Source of the DNA: JAGNXB01 sp964471595 | GTDB taxonomy: Bacteria > Bacteroidota > Bacteroidia > Chitinophagales > Saprospiraceae | DNA length: 64,000 nucleotides | Assembly: GCA_964471595.1 (NCBI GenBank) | Contig: CAYYGN010000014.1 | Span: 5,918-69,917, forward strand | Direction of reading: 5' to 3' | Shown: one piece after another, positions 42,767 to 52,172 of the stretch | How the letters are laid out: every line of letters starts with the position of its first letter | How positions within the stretch are numbered: position 1 is the stretch's first letter | The notes under the pieces: model-generated | Database searches by the model: none | What the model was told of the DNA's origin: nothing | The model's input: the letters and a program-made list of their open reading frames with translations, nothing else | Made by a program: the position numbers and the translations under genes

Positions 42767-45700
42767 ATGAAGACAGGGCACATTCTGACGGTGTTGCTGG
42801 TTGCGTTCCTGATTTTCAGCGCAGAATCACAAACCATCCTGTTCCCTTCCGTCTCAGAGAAGCCTACGGTTTGCCAACCGCACACATTTACCTTTTCGGT
42901 CTTCCAGAATTCGGCAAATCCGCTTCCTGCCACAACCGTAGCCGTCTATCTGCCCTGCGGAATGACCTATCTCCCCGGATCCGTAGTGGGATTGGCGGAA
43001 CAGGATTTGGGCACTCCCCAGGTGCCCGTCTTCATGACAGAATCCATACCGGCAGGAAGTACGAAGGAGGTAACCCTGGAGGTTGACATACCTTGCGAAT
43101 CCCTGCATGCCTGCCTGGATTCAGGAAAACTTTTCTTTTTGACGGTCCGGATCGGAGAGGGAGCGGACACCCTTGTATTCCCTTCCGACCCTTTTAATTT
43201 GGAAACACCTCATCTCGTCATCACGAAGGTGGATGACCAGATCATGATGGGTCATCAGGGCCAGGTGCTGGAAAGAAAAGTACACGTCCGGAATACGCGG
43301 TTGGGCAAACTCTCCACCTTCACCTATTTCAACTTTTACGGTGAAGGGGTCAACATTGAAGTCAACCAGGGATCCGACATCGGCGGTGTGCCAGGTGAAG
43401 TACGGCGACTATTTTCGGGTCCGGATTTCGCACTATCCGGCAACGGTGATGCCTACCTGGATTTCAATGAAGAGGTCATCATCACAGAACGGATCACCGT
43501 AGATGCCTGCCCGGAGGACAAAGACAAAGTACTCTCGGAAATCCTGGTTCGCTGGGGATGTGCCGCAGATTTTTGCCAGTCGGTATCTCAACAAACCCTG
43601 ATCCGGGTATCTTCTGCGGGGACAGGTGGTGCTGTTCATCTTTTGGAAGCGGAACTGTACGCCCCAGCCTGCCGGACGAATACGTCCACGCGTCAAAAAC
43701 TTGTGTTGAAAGACACCAGCGCCACTCAGCCTATGGTCAATGTCAGGCTGACCTTGTGGGAAAACGGGTTGTTCAGAAAGTTCAGCACGGAAAATTATTC
43801 CGCTACCCTGAATGGTGTTCCCGTCTCCCATCAGTTCGGTCCGCTGGATACAAATTCCTGTGGCCAGACAGGCGCGGCCAGTGACACACTGTTCATTCCA
43901 CTCATTCAGCCGGGAGATGAATTGATGATCGAATGGGATGCTTACGACTGCAAGGATATCCCCTGCCTGCCGGGAGAAATCGTTTTGAGATGGTGGATCA
44001 CGTATGAATCTCCCTGCAATGTGGCCTCTGACTACTACCAAAATGATGCCGGGCAGTTCAACTTTCCCGTTCCCAGATTGGCCACAATAGTCTCCTCTCC
44101 CTTGTATGACGGATCTGTCCTTACAGGAGGTGAGGCGATCCTGACAAGATTACAAATATATTCAGGCAATCTCCTGGATGAGGGAACCTATCTCAAAATA
44201 CAACTGGACCTTCCTTGTGGTTTTTCTTTTCAGGATACGACTTTCCAGATATTCAACCAAAATCCCATTGCCAAATCCGTCTTCCCAACAAACAGCACCA
44301 CCCGGTATGAGCTAACTTATGCAACACCATTTCCAGATTCACTGGCATTTTTGGATATGTCGCTGTTGTACACTTGTGATACTCTTTGTTCGAATATATC
44401 TTGTGCGGATAGTCTGATCACCTCGTGTCAAACGAATTGTCCGGTGGCTACCGACTTCGCTTCCATCATTATTATTACCGGGTTGGGTGGGGATGCCGAC
44501 TGCCCTATAGCAACCATGGACAACCATTGCAACTCCTTGTTATTTCAAACGAATTGCAGAAAAGGAGTTTGCCTGGACACTCTTTTCGGCTATTTTGATT
44601 TCAACATGGCGTTGGAACGCATTAGTCTGGGACAACCGGATAATGATCAAAACTTCAAACCTGACCCTGGTGGCACGCTGAATCCCCAGCTTATCCGGCT
44701 GGACCGGATGATAGCAGGTGACACCATCCTCCTCCAACATCGCGGCGTCATTCGGGTCGAGATGAAGGATACGGTATTTGAAAGATTGTCCATCCGTCAT
44801 GAATTCAGCCTGGAGGATGTTTTTCAGATCAAGGAATCCGAGGCTCTTCAGGAGCTGGCAAAGCTGTCGGATCCCCAAACGGGATTTGTTGCACTAAATG
44901 CGCAAATCAGGATTCATCCTCACAATTCACCTCTTGTCTGGACAGCAACCGTACCCATCGTTTTCGATTCACTGTCTCAAAGGAATTTGATTGTCGCAGA
45001 CCTCGCCGCCATACGCCATACCCATCCTTCCTTTCCTTCCGATTACCGGTATTCCGACATGGATTCCATCGAAATTCTCGCCTGGTACCGGCTGGATCAC
45101 AACCCCCATGCATACCCCACATTTTTCAATCATATTATTACCGTTGGCTTCAACGCGAAAGCATTCCTTTCCAGCGGGCCGGCATTCAGGGCAAGGGAAA
45201 GCTCCGCCTGCCAATGCCGTAAAGCAAATGTTGAAGTAGGTAATGTCAGATTCGAAATAGGCAGGGACGACCGGGTTTTCCCGTTATGTGCTGCTACTAT
45301 CAAGGACTATGGCATGTTCATTCATTTCAGCACCCTTCCCAATTTCTTTCCTTACGAATACAAACCCCCTATTGATTCCTTTCTTCAGCTCGGTATCACG
45401 GCACGAGATTTCACCATCACCAATGTCCGAATCACCTCCATCCGGGTCAATGGCATAACCACCAATCTGAATCAATCCGTTCCGGTTCCTGATCTGATCC
45501 AAAATGAATACCAACTGAAACCGGATCCGTTCCTAAGGAACCACTGGGAAGAAAGCAATGTTATTTTTTTCAGGTTCGATTTGCACAAAGATCTGTGCGA
45601 GTTACTACCGTCGGATTCGGATTACCCTGTAGCCCAGGCCGTGCTGAAAACCTTCAGGATGCGACCGTTTGGTCTAACGGAACAGAAACCGACCCAACTG

Positions 45701-48700
45701 ATCCTGAACTGGGAATATACCCAGCCGGAAATGGAAATAACCCTTTGTGATCAAACCTTCTATGATGAACGGATGAGTTGGATGGTCCAACTCACCAATT
45801 GCGGAAAAATCACGCCGTTTCTCAGAGAAATCGACCGCTTATGGCTTCATGTGGAAAGCTCCGGAAAGTCAATCGATAGCCTTCAAATAAAACGATACCC
45901 ACAAGGAGATTTACTGACAGAAAACGGGGATTGGTTTGATTTCGGACCTCTGGGCGTTTGTGATACACAATTTGTAGTCATTGAGGCGCTGAATAAATCC
46001 TGTCATCGGGAGGAATTGACGATCAGCACCGGATGGAGTTGTGATGAAGAAGATCCATTGTCTGCACCGTGCGTAAAGAGAACCATTACCTGCCAATTTT
46101 TCACCCCACCCGGTGTTCTGGAATCTCAAGTGGACACTGACACTCTTGTCGCTCCGCTATGTACACCGATGCCACTGAGTCATTCGCTGTATCTCAATGC
46201 CGATCTGGGAGCTGCCTTTGCTACCGGAGTGACGGCTACCTTGCCGGGTGGATTGACCTACATCCCGGGGACCGCTGCCCTGTCGTGGCCGGGCAATACA
46301 GGCTTGTTTTTTCCCATCAACGACCCGGCAATTCTCCCGGGCGGACAATTGTACTGGTCCCTGGCCGATTGGCTGATGCCTCCTTCAGGATCTTTGCCAG
46401 GCACTCTCAGCCATCCCTTCCATCTGGCTGAATTGCAGTTTCAGACGCTGACCGATTGCGACTTTGTTTCCGGCAGTCGCATCATTTATACATTTTCAGG
46501 CCAGCAAGTTTGTGGGTCAGCAGCTAATACACTGGTCCGCATTTCCGGACCCTACCAGTTGGAAGGCGTATTCCCTCCCCATGAATTGTCGTTGGGGGTG
46601 TCCTGGCATACGCCATCCGCCTGTGATGATTTCATTGAGGTGACCATTGACCTGGTTTCAGGTAATGTGAATACCTCTGACGAACAACTGGTGGTGGACC
46701 TTCCTGCAGGTTATGTCTATGAACCGGGTTCAACCGTCACCAACCTTGGACAGATGGAACCGATCGTCAACTATCAACAATTGGTATGGCACCTTGAACC
46801 CGGACTGCCTGCCACCCAAATTACCTTTCGGTTACTGCTGGAACCGGGAGCCGGATGCAAGCCGGTCATCATTCCGGTTTACTCAACGGCTGAAGTCCAG
46901 GCTTTTTGCACGGGTTCCGGAAGTTCCTGTCCGGTGAAGGTGCTTACGGCAAGCCGGTATCTGACCGTGCATCTGGACAGACCCACCTTTGCCATAGCGT
47001 CGGTGGATGCCATATGGGATCAGGGCTCCGTGATTGTGAAAGGCGTCATCGCACAAACCGGAGGCACTGCGCCAGGCTCGGGGATGGCAGGCCTTTATCT
47101 CGATCTGGATGGCAACGGTCAACTGTCACCGGGCGACTCATCCCTGTATTCCCAACCTTTCGCATTCCAAAATGCGGAGGACCTATCCGTTCTTTTTCCA
47201 CATCTGAATCTGGCACCCGAGGATTGGTGCCGTCTGATGGTGGTGATCCGGGCGGAGGAGTCTTGTGCCTGTCAAACGGTCACGCAATCCATCTCCAAAC
47301 CGATTGTTTTTCCCGATTACCACGCATCGACCACTTGCTGGAACGACACCCTCAGTCTGGGACGGCCTTCTGTCGACGGTGTCCAATACCTTTGGATGGG
47401 AAATCATATTTCCTGTGACACATGTGCCACCACCCTGTTTACGGCCTACCACACCGCCGATACCGTATTGACGGAATCCTTGTTGCTCACCGAGGTGTAT
47501 CCCGATGGCTGTATTTTGACCTTTGAGTATCTCATAACAGTCCTGCCCAAACCTCATCTCCTCAATCCAGATGAATCGGTGTGTGCCGGCGATACCCTCC
47601 TCCTTATCGCGGCAGGTGGATTCATGTATGCATGGGAAGGCCCCCAGATCCTGGCATCGGGAGACGGATTCCTAACTGCCATTCCGTCTATGCCATCCAC
47701 CTACTACGTCACCATTACGGATATGGCAGGGTGTCTCACCACCGATAGCGCTATGGTGGAAGTCATTTCTTTTCCGTCCGCCCCGGCCGGCCAGGACAAG
47801 ACGTATTGCCACCAATTTGAAGCTTTCCTGGAGGCTCAAGAATGGCCAGGCTATACGTATTATTGGGTCAACGCCAACAACCAATTGAGCGACCCATCCC
47901 ATCCCAACCCCCAGATATTGGTGCCCATTTCTTATTCTTATATCCTGGAGATGGCCAAAGGTCATTGCCAAATCAGGGATACGGTTGACATCCGTTTCGA
48001 TCCACCAGAATCCATAGCAGGATTACCCGATACTTTGCATGCCTGTCTGGGGGATACTGTAAGGTTTTCCCTCCCTGAGGCATGGGTGTATGAATGGGTA
48101 CCCGGATATACCTGGCTTTGTCTGAATCAAAACTGCTCGGAAGTCCAAATACCGGTTTCCCAATATTGGGAGTTTCTGGTGACGGCCACGGATTCCAACG
48201 GATGTTCGGTCAGCCAGTCCGTGGTCATCATTCCTGAAACCGAGGAGGCCGTGAATATTTACCAGACAAGAATATGCGAGGGGAATTTCATCGTGATTTC
48301 CGGAGATACGGTCTCCCTTCCGGGTATGTATTGTGATACCGTTGTCGTCGGTTCAGGATGCCTTTATATTTCATGTGTACAACTCGAATATTCTCCTCCC
48401 GTCATTACCGCATGGGTGGATAGCTTTTGTTCCGGCGGTTATTATTTATTTCAAGGCGACACTTTGTACACACCGGGGACATTCCTGGACACCATTGTCC
48501 TGACGGATGGTTGCATCGAAATCATTTCTTTGGATCTGCAAATTATTCCACCGGATACCATGTTGGTCACAGACACCATTTGCGCCGGCGGGATTTATGA
48601 GTTCCATGGTTCACTCATTACCGAAGAAGGAATCCATTGCGTTACCCTGGTACCACCTGACCCGGATTGCGAAGAAATACATTGCCTTTACCTGGTGTGG

Positions 48701-49576
48701 GATGACCCGCCTGTCACCCATTTGACCGATACTCTTTGTCCGGGAGCTTTTGTGGTTTTTCACAACGACACCTTGTCGATCCCCGGCATTTATTGTGATA
48801 CATTCACAGACATGACAGGATGCGATAGTGTAGTCTGTTTGACCCTGGTGGCGGACTCCCTTCCGGTCATATTCGCCAACTGGACGGACACCATATTGTG
48901 TGCCGGTCAACTCATATTGGCCCAACCTGTCCTTTCACCGCCTTGGGCCACTTTTGCATGGGAGGACAATTATCCGGAATTGGAACGTCTACTCACTGCT
49001 CCGGGGAATTACCAGCTCACAGCGACAAACTCCTGTGGAGAGATCGGGATCAGTTTTGCCCTTGTTGAACCCGAACCTCCTTCTGTTGCCCTGGGGCCAG
49101 ACACTATCCTGTGTGCAGGGAGTGTTATTGTGCTCGAACCACAGGCTGTCGGCACCGGGACTGAAGGGTTCTGGACAGACGGATTTGAGGAATGGACCCG
49201 GCCCGTGGACACGCCCGGCCTGTACGTATTTGTGGTGACAGACTTGTGTGACCGGACGGCGGCAGACTCCCTGGTGGTGGCATTGGTCCAATGCGATCCT
49301 TGCAAGGTGGATATTCCCAATCTGTTCACACCCAATGGCGATGGCGTAAATGATGTATTCCGCCTCGTCACGAGTTGCCCTCTGGAAAATCCGCGCATGC
49401 GCATATTTGACCGTTGGGGCACTGTCGTTTATGACGGGCATGCCGTGAATCCCGGGTGGAATGGCGTTTTTCGCCAAACGCCACAGCCCATGGAGGTCTA
49501 TGCCTATGTGATTGAATATAACGATCCCCTGGAAGGCCCCAAAATATTGCGGGGGGATGTTACCTTGCTGCGTTGA
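42767..49576 (+). CDS. 2269-residue secreted giant with DUF11-like modules and T9SS type B sorting domain
   Basis: Signal peptide (about 1-22) after the preferred ATG at 42767. The body holds repeated beta-sandwich modules resembling DUF11/CARDB domains (TTVAVYLPCGMTYLPGS near residue 50, VTATLPGGLTYIPGTA and VVDLPAGYVYEPGS much later), each describing a long stalk. Four ~51-residue cysteine-bearing modules follow near residues 1833-2040. The last 85 residues are a CHU_C domain (IPNLFTPNGDGVNDVF, MRIFDRWGTVVY) for T9SS export and attachment. Probably a surface adhesin or gliding-related filament; no enzyme motif is visible. It is among the longest proteins in the window, and its 3' neighbour has an independent promoter. 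Confidence 0.85.
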   Translation: MKTGHILTVLLVAFLIFSAESQTILFPSVSEKPTVCQPHTFTFSVFQNSANPLPATTVAVYLPCGMTYLPGSVVGLAEQDLGTPQVPVFMTESIPAGSTKEVTLEVDIPCESLHACLDSGKLFFLTVRIGEGADTLVFPSDPFNLETPHLVITKVDDQIMMGHQGQVLERKVHVRNTRLGKLSTFTYFNFYGEGVNIEVNQGSDIGGVPGEVRRLFSGPDFALSGNGDAYLDFNEEVIITERITVDACPEDKDKVLSEILVRWGCAADFCQSVSQQTLIRVSSAGTGGAVHLLEAELYAPACRTNTSTRQKLVLKDTSATQPMVNVRLTLWENGLFRKFSTENYSATLNGVPVSHQFGPLDTNSCGQTGAASDTLFIPLIQPGDELMIEWDAYDCKDIPCLPGEIVLRWWITYESPCNVASDYYQNDAGQFNFPVPRLATIVSSPLYDGSVLTGGEAILTRLQIYSGNLLDEGTYLKIQLDLPCGFSFQDTTFQIFNQNPIAKSVFPTNSTTRYELTYATPFPDSLAFLDMSLLYTCDTLCSNISCADSLITSCQTNCPVATDFASIIIITGLGGDADCPIATMDNHCNSLLFQTNCRKGVCLDTLFGYFDFNMALERISLGQPDNDQNFKPDPGGTLNPQLIRLDRMIAGDTILLQHRGVIRVEMKDTVFERLSIRHEFSLEDVFQIKESEALQELAKLSDPQTGFVALNAQIRIHPHNSPLVWTATVPIVFDSLSQRNLIVADLAAIRHTHPSFPSDYRYSDMDSIEILAWYRLDHNPHAYPTFFNHIITVGFNAKAFLSSGPAFRARESSACQCRKANVEVGNVRFEIGRDDRVFPLCAATIKDYGMFIHFSTLPNFFPYEYKPPIDSFLQLGITARDFTITNVRITSIRVNGITTNLNQSVPVPDLIQNEYQLKPDPFLRNHWEESNVIFFRFDLHKDLCELLPSDSDYPVAQAVLKTFRMRPFGLTEQKPTQLILNWEYTQPEMEITLCDQTFYDERMSWMVQLTNCGKITPFLREIDRLWLHVESSGKSIDSLQIKRYPQGDLLTENGDWFDFGPLGVCDTQFVVIEALNKSCHREELTISTGWSCDEEDPLSAPCVKRTITCQFFTPPGVLESQVDTDTLVAPLCTPMPLSHSLYLNADLGAAFATGVTATLPGGLTYIPGTAALSWPGNTGLFFPINDPAILPGGQLYWSLADWLMPPSGSLPGTLSHPFHLAELQFQTLTDCDFVSGSRIIYTFSGQQVCGSAANTLVRISGPYQLEGVFPPHELSLGVSWHTPSACDDFIEVTIDLVSGNVNTSDEQLVVDLPAGYVYEPGSTVTNLGQMEPIVNYQQLVWHLEPGLPATQITFRLLLEPGAGCKPVIIPVYSTAEVQAFCTGSGSSCPVKVLTASRYLTVHLDRPTFAIASVDAIWDQGSVIVKGVIAQTGGTAPGSGMAGLYLDLDGNGQLSPGDSSLYSQPFAFQNAEDLSVLFPHLNLAPEDWCRLMVVIRAEESCACQTVTQSISKPIVFPDYHASTTCWNDTLSLGRPSVDGVQYLWMGNHISCDTCATTLFTAYHTADTVLTESLLLTEVYPDGCILTFEYLITVLPKPHLLNPDESVCAGDTLLLIAAGGFMYAWEGPQILASGDGFLTAIPSMPSTYYVTITDMAGCLTTDSAMVEVISFPSAPAGQDKTYCHQFEAFLEAQEWPGYTYYWVNANNQLSDPSHPNPQILVPISYSYILEMAKGHCQIRDTVDIRFDPPESIAGLPDTLHACLGDTVRFSLPEAWVYEWVPGYTWLCLNQNCSEVQIPVSQYWEFLVTATDSNGCSVSQSVVIIPETEEAVNIYQTRICEGNFIVISGDTVSLPGMYCDTVVVGSGCLYISCVQLEYSPPVITAWVDSFCSGGYYLFQGDTLYTPGTFLDTIVLTDGCIEIISLDLQIIPPDTMLVTDTICAGGIYEFHGSLITEEGIHCVTLVPPDPDCEEIHCLYLVWDDPPVTHLTDTLCPGAFVVFHNDTLSIPGIYCDTFTDMTGCDSVVCLTLVADSLPVIFANWTDTILCAGQLILAQPVLSPPWATFAWEDNYPELERLLTAPGNYQLTATNSCGEIGISFALVEPEPPSVALGPDTILCAGSVIVLEPQAVGTGTEGFWTDGFEEWTRPVDTPGLYVFVVTDLCDRTAADSLVVALVQCDPCKVDIPNLFTPNGDGVNDVFRLVTSCPLENPRMRIFDRWGTVVYDGHAVNPGWNGVFRQTPQPMEVYAYVIEYNDPLEGPKILRGDVTLLR
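48264..48880 (+). repeat. Four tandem ~51-codon modules in the giant protein
   Basis: Modules start with ICEGNF, FCSGGY, ICAGGI and LCPGAF near 48270, 48427, 48580 and 48735, spacing about 155 bases. Each carries an FxGDTL-like segment and a GxYCDT-like segment. The same module type occurs twice in the 1750-residue protein (residues 336-427). Confidence 0.8.
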
Positions 49577-49620
49577 TGGCCCTGATGACCGATCCGGCCG
49601 GAGGATAGCCCCGGTTGCCC

Positions 49621-49628
49621 TATCTTTA
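49621..49628 (+). promoter_or_regulatory. -7-like element (TATCTTTA) for the zinc metalloprotease gene
   Basis: Seven of eight consensus bases, 14 bases before the ATG at 49643; predicted leader about 11 bases. Confidence 0.5.
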
Positions 49629-49642
49629 GGGAAAATTGGTGT

Positions 49643-52069
49643 ATGATCCGTTGGTTGACCCTGCTGCTTGGACTTTGTATTTCTTTGGTTTCCTTTGCCC
49701 AGGAAGACACCGAAAATGGTGACAAGTCGGGAGAAAAGGAAAAGACCTCCGCCACCCCCAAATCCCGTTACAAGGAATACGAAAAAGTCATCCTTCCGAC
49801 CGCGCAAACGCAAAAAGGGGTGATCGATGTCCATCAGGTAGAAGGCAAGTACTATTTCGAATTGCCCTTCACACTCCTGGAAAAGGAATTTCTGATCGTC
49901 AGCCGGATATCCGGTTTTGTCAAAGGACTCAATTTTGGTGGTGCGGGCATGAAATCGCGACCCCAACAGGTCATCCGCTTCCAAAGACTGGACAACAAAA
50001 TTTTGGTCCGGTCCGTCTCCTATCACAGTGTTGCCTCCGAAGAAGACCCGGTCTATCGATCTGTCCGAAACAACAATTTCGAACCTGTGGTGGCCGCATT
50101 GGACATCCAATGTTTTGACAAGGACAGCACGCGTTTCGTGATCGAGGTGACCCCGTTGTTCACCACCGACATTCCCATGATCGGCGCTTTGTCCGAGGAG
50201 CAGCGGAAAGAATTCCAGATCGGCAATCTGGATGCCAAGCGCAGTTTGATATCCTCCATTCGCGCCTTCCCCGAGAATGTCGAAGTGCGCCACATCCTGA
50301 CTTACACCGGTAAAAATCTACCCGACAACGCCCTTACCGGATCGCTGAGCCTGGAGATGAACCAGTCCATCATCCGGCTACCGGAAAAACCCTGGCAGGC
50401 CCGTTTGTTCGATCCGAGGGTGGGCTATTTCAGCATCCAGCAGACGAATTACAGCCTGGACGAACAAAAGGCAGCTTCCCGACGGTTTATCACCCGCTGG
50501 CGGCTGGAACCCAGCGACTGGACAGCCTATGCGAGAGGCGAAATCGTCGAACCGGTCAAGCCAATCATCTATTATGTGGACCCCGCCACTCCAAGGAAAT
50601 GGGTACCCTATCTCCTCCAGGGCATCAATGACTGGCAAAAAGCCTTCGAGGCTGCAGGATTCCGCAATGCCATCATTGGCAAAGTGGCGCCTACCCCCGA
50701 AGAAGACCCCGACTGGAGCCCCGAAGACGTGCGCTTTTCCGTCATCCGCTATATCACGACCGACATCCAGAATGCCCAGGGTCCTCATGTCCATGATCCG
50801 CGCACCGGAGAAATCCTGGAGAGCGACATCCTATGGTATCACAACGTCATGAATCTCCTGCGCAATTGGTTTTTCGTTCAGACCGCCGCCGGAAACCCCG
50901 ATGCGCGAATGCCGAAATTTTCGGACGAGTTGATGGGCGAATTGATCCGTTTTGTGTGCGCCCATGAAGTGGGCCATACCCTGGGTTTGCCGCACAACAT
51001 GGGTTCCAGCAGCGCTTACCCGGTAGATTCCTTGCGAAGCCCCGCATTCACCTGTGCCATGGGCACGGCTCCATCCATCATGGATTACGCGCGCTTCAAT
51101 TATATCGCCCAACCGGAAGACAAAGGAGTATGCCTCTTCCCTGCCATTGGACCTTACGACAAGTGGTCGATCGAATACGGATACCGGCTGATCCCGGGGA
51201 TTACCGATCCTCAGGTGGAGAAACCAGTGCTGCACCGATGGATTACTGAAAGGGCCGGAAATCCTGTATATTTCTACGGCAGACAAACGGGTGATCCCCA
51301 CGATCCGCGCGCCCAAACCGAAGACCTGGGAGATGATGCGATCAAGGCAAGCCGGTACGGTATCGCCAATCTTCGCATTTTGATGGAAAATCTGCCTGAT
51401 TGGTCCACGGCGGAAGGCGAATTCTACCTGGATCTCGCCGAGTTGTACGGACAGGTGATGGCACAGTGGCGGCGATATGGCGGACATGTGGCCGCGCACA
51501 TCGGTGGTGTTTATGACAATCCGAAAACCGCTGACCAGGAAGGTGCCGTGTTCACCCCCGTTCCCCAGTACCGCCAGCGGGAAGCCATGGCTTATCTCCA
51601 GCAGGAATTTTTTCGAACGCCTGACTGGATGTTCCATGTTGAAATCCTCGAAAAAACAGAATCACAAGGTGTGCTCGGACGGTTGGGCAACGCGCAATCC
51701 TCGCTCATGGACATGTTGCTCCGGGAAACCCGGCTCGCACGAATCCAGCAGCAGGAAACCCTCTATGGATCGGCCGCCTATGGCATGAGCGAACATTTCG
51801 ACCTCCTGACCACCGGAATTTTCGAAGACTGGGAAAAAAGTGAAAAGGACCCCGCCAGGAGGCAGGTACAGGCCAGTCTTATCAATGCTTATGCCAGTCT
51901 CCTGCAGGAAGGGAAGGTCAACAAGGATGCCGTTGGCCAAGCCCGGCTTCAACTTCTTCGCATCGGGGAAATGGTGGCCAGGCCTGCCAAAAAACACCGC
52001 AACCCGGTCATTCAGGCTCATGCTGCCGATTTGCAAGCACGTATAAAAAAAGTCCTTGACCCCCAATAA
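49643..52069 (+). CDS. Secreted zinc-dependent metalloprotease (DUF5117/DUF5118 type)
   Basis: 808 residues. Signal peptide MIRWLTLLLGLCISLVSFAQ. The N-terminal and middle parts match the DUF5118/DUF5117 type of Bacteroidota metalloproteases (FELPFTLLEKEFLIVSRIS, VIRFQRLDNKILVRSVSY). The metzincin-like zinc site is HEVGHTLGLPH at 441-451, two histidines and the third His451, and an SIMDYARFNY Met-turn follows. It probably digests proteins in the periplasm or outside. No T9SS domain is seen. Separated by 103 bases from the next peptidase gene, so the pair may be a peptide-degradation cluster. Confidence 0.9.
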   Translation: MIRWLTLLLGLCISLVSFAQEDTENGDKSGEKEKTSATPKSRYKEYEKVILPTAQTQKGVIDVHQVEGKYYFELPFTLLEKEFLIVSRISGFVKGLNFGGAGMKSRPQQVIRFQRLDNKILVRSVSYHSVASEEDPVYRSVRNNNFEPVVAALDIQCFDKDSTRFVIEVTPLFTTDIPMIGALSEEQRKEFQIGNLDAKRSLISSIRAFPENVEVRHILTYTGKNLPDNALTGSLSLEMNQSIIRLPEKPWQARLFDPRVGYFSIQQTNYSLDEQKAASRRFITRWRLEPSDWTAYARGEIVEPVKPIIYYVDPATPRKWVPYLLQGINDWQKAFEAAGFRNAIIGKVAPTPEEDPDWSPEDVRFSVIRYITTDIQNAQGPHVHDPRTGEILESDILWYHNVMNLLRNWFFVQTAAGNPDARMPKFSDELMGELIRFVCAHEVGHTLGLPHNMGSSSAYPVDSLRSPAFTCAMGTAPSIMDYARFNYIAQPEDKGVCLFPAIGPYDKWSIEYGYRLIPGITDPQVEKPVLHRWITERAGNPVYFYGRQTGDPHDPRAQTEDLGDDAIKASRYGIANLRILMENLPDWSTAEGEFYLDLAELYGQVMAQWRRYGGHVAAHIGGVYDNPKTADQEGAVFTPVPQYRQREAMAYLQQEFFRTPDWMFHVEILEKTESQGVLGRLGNAQSSLMDMLLRETRLARIQQQETLYGSAAYGMSEHFDLLTTGIFEDWEKSEKDPARRQVQASLINAYASLLQEGKVNKDAVGQARLQLLRIGEMVARPAKKHRNPVIQAHAADLQARIKKVLDPQ

Positions 52070-52172
52070 CAGGTGACAATCCTGTGTTTGTCCTTTTGAT
52101 TTCACCGGCAAACCTTGCCCGTGACTTGTATGTAATCCGGCCAAACGAACCTGCCCTGCAAACCAAAATCCC

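Noticed and set aside
48989..50293. 434-codon open frame on the minus strand
   Set aside because: Antisense to the end of the giant gene and the start of the metalloprotease gene; no recognisable protein features.
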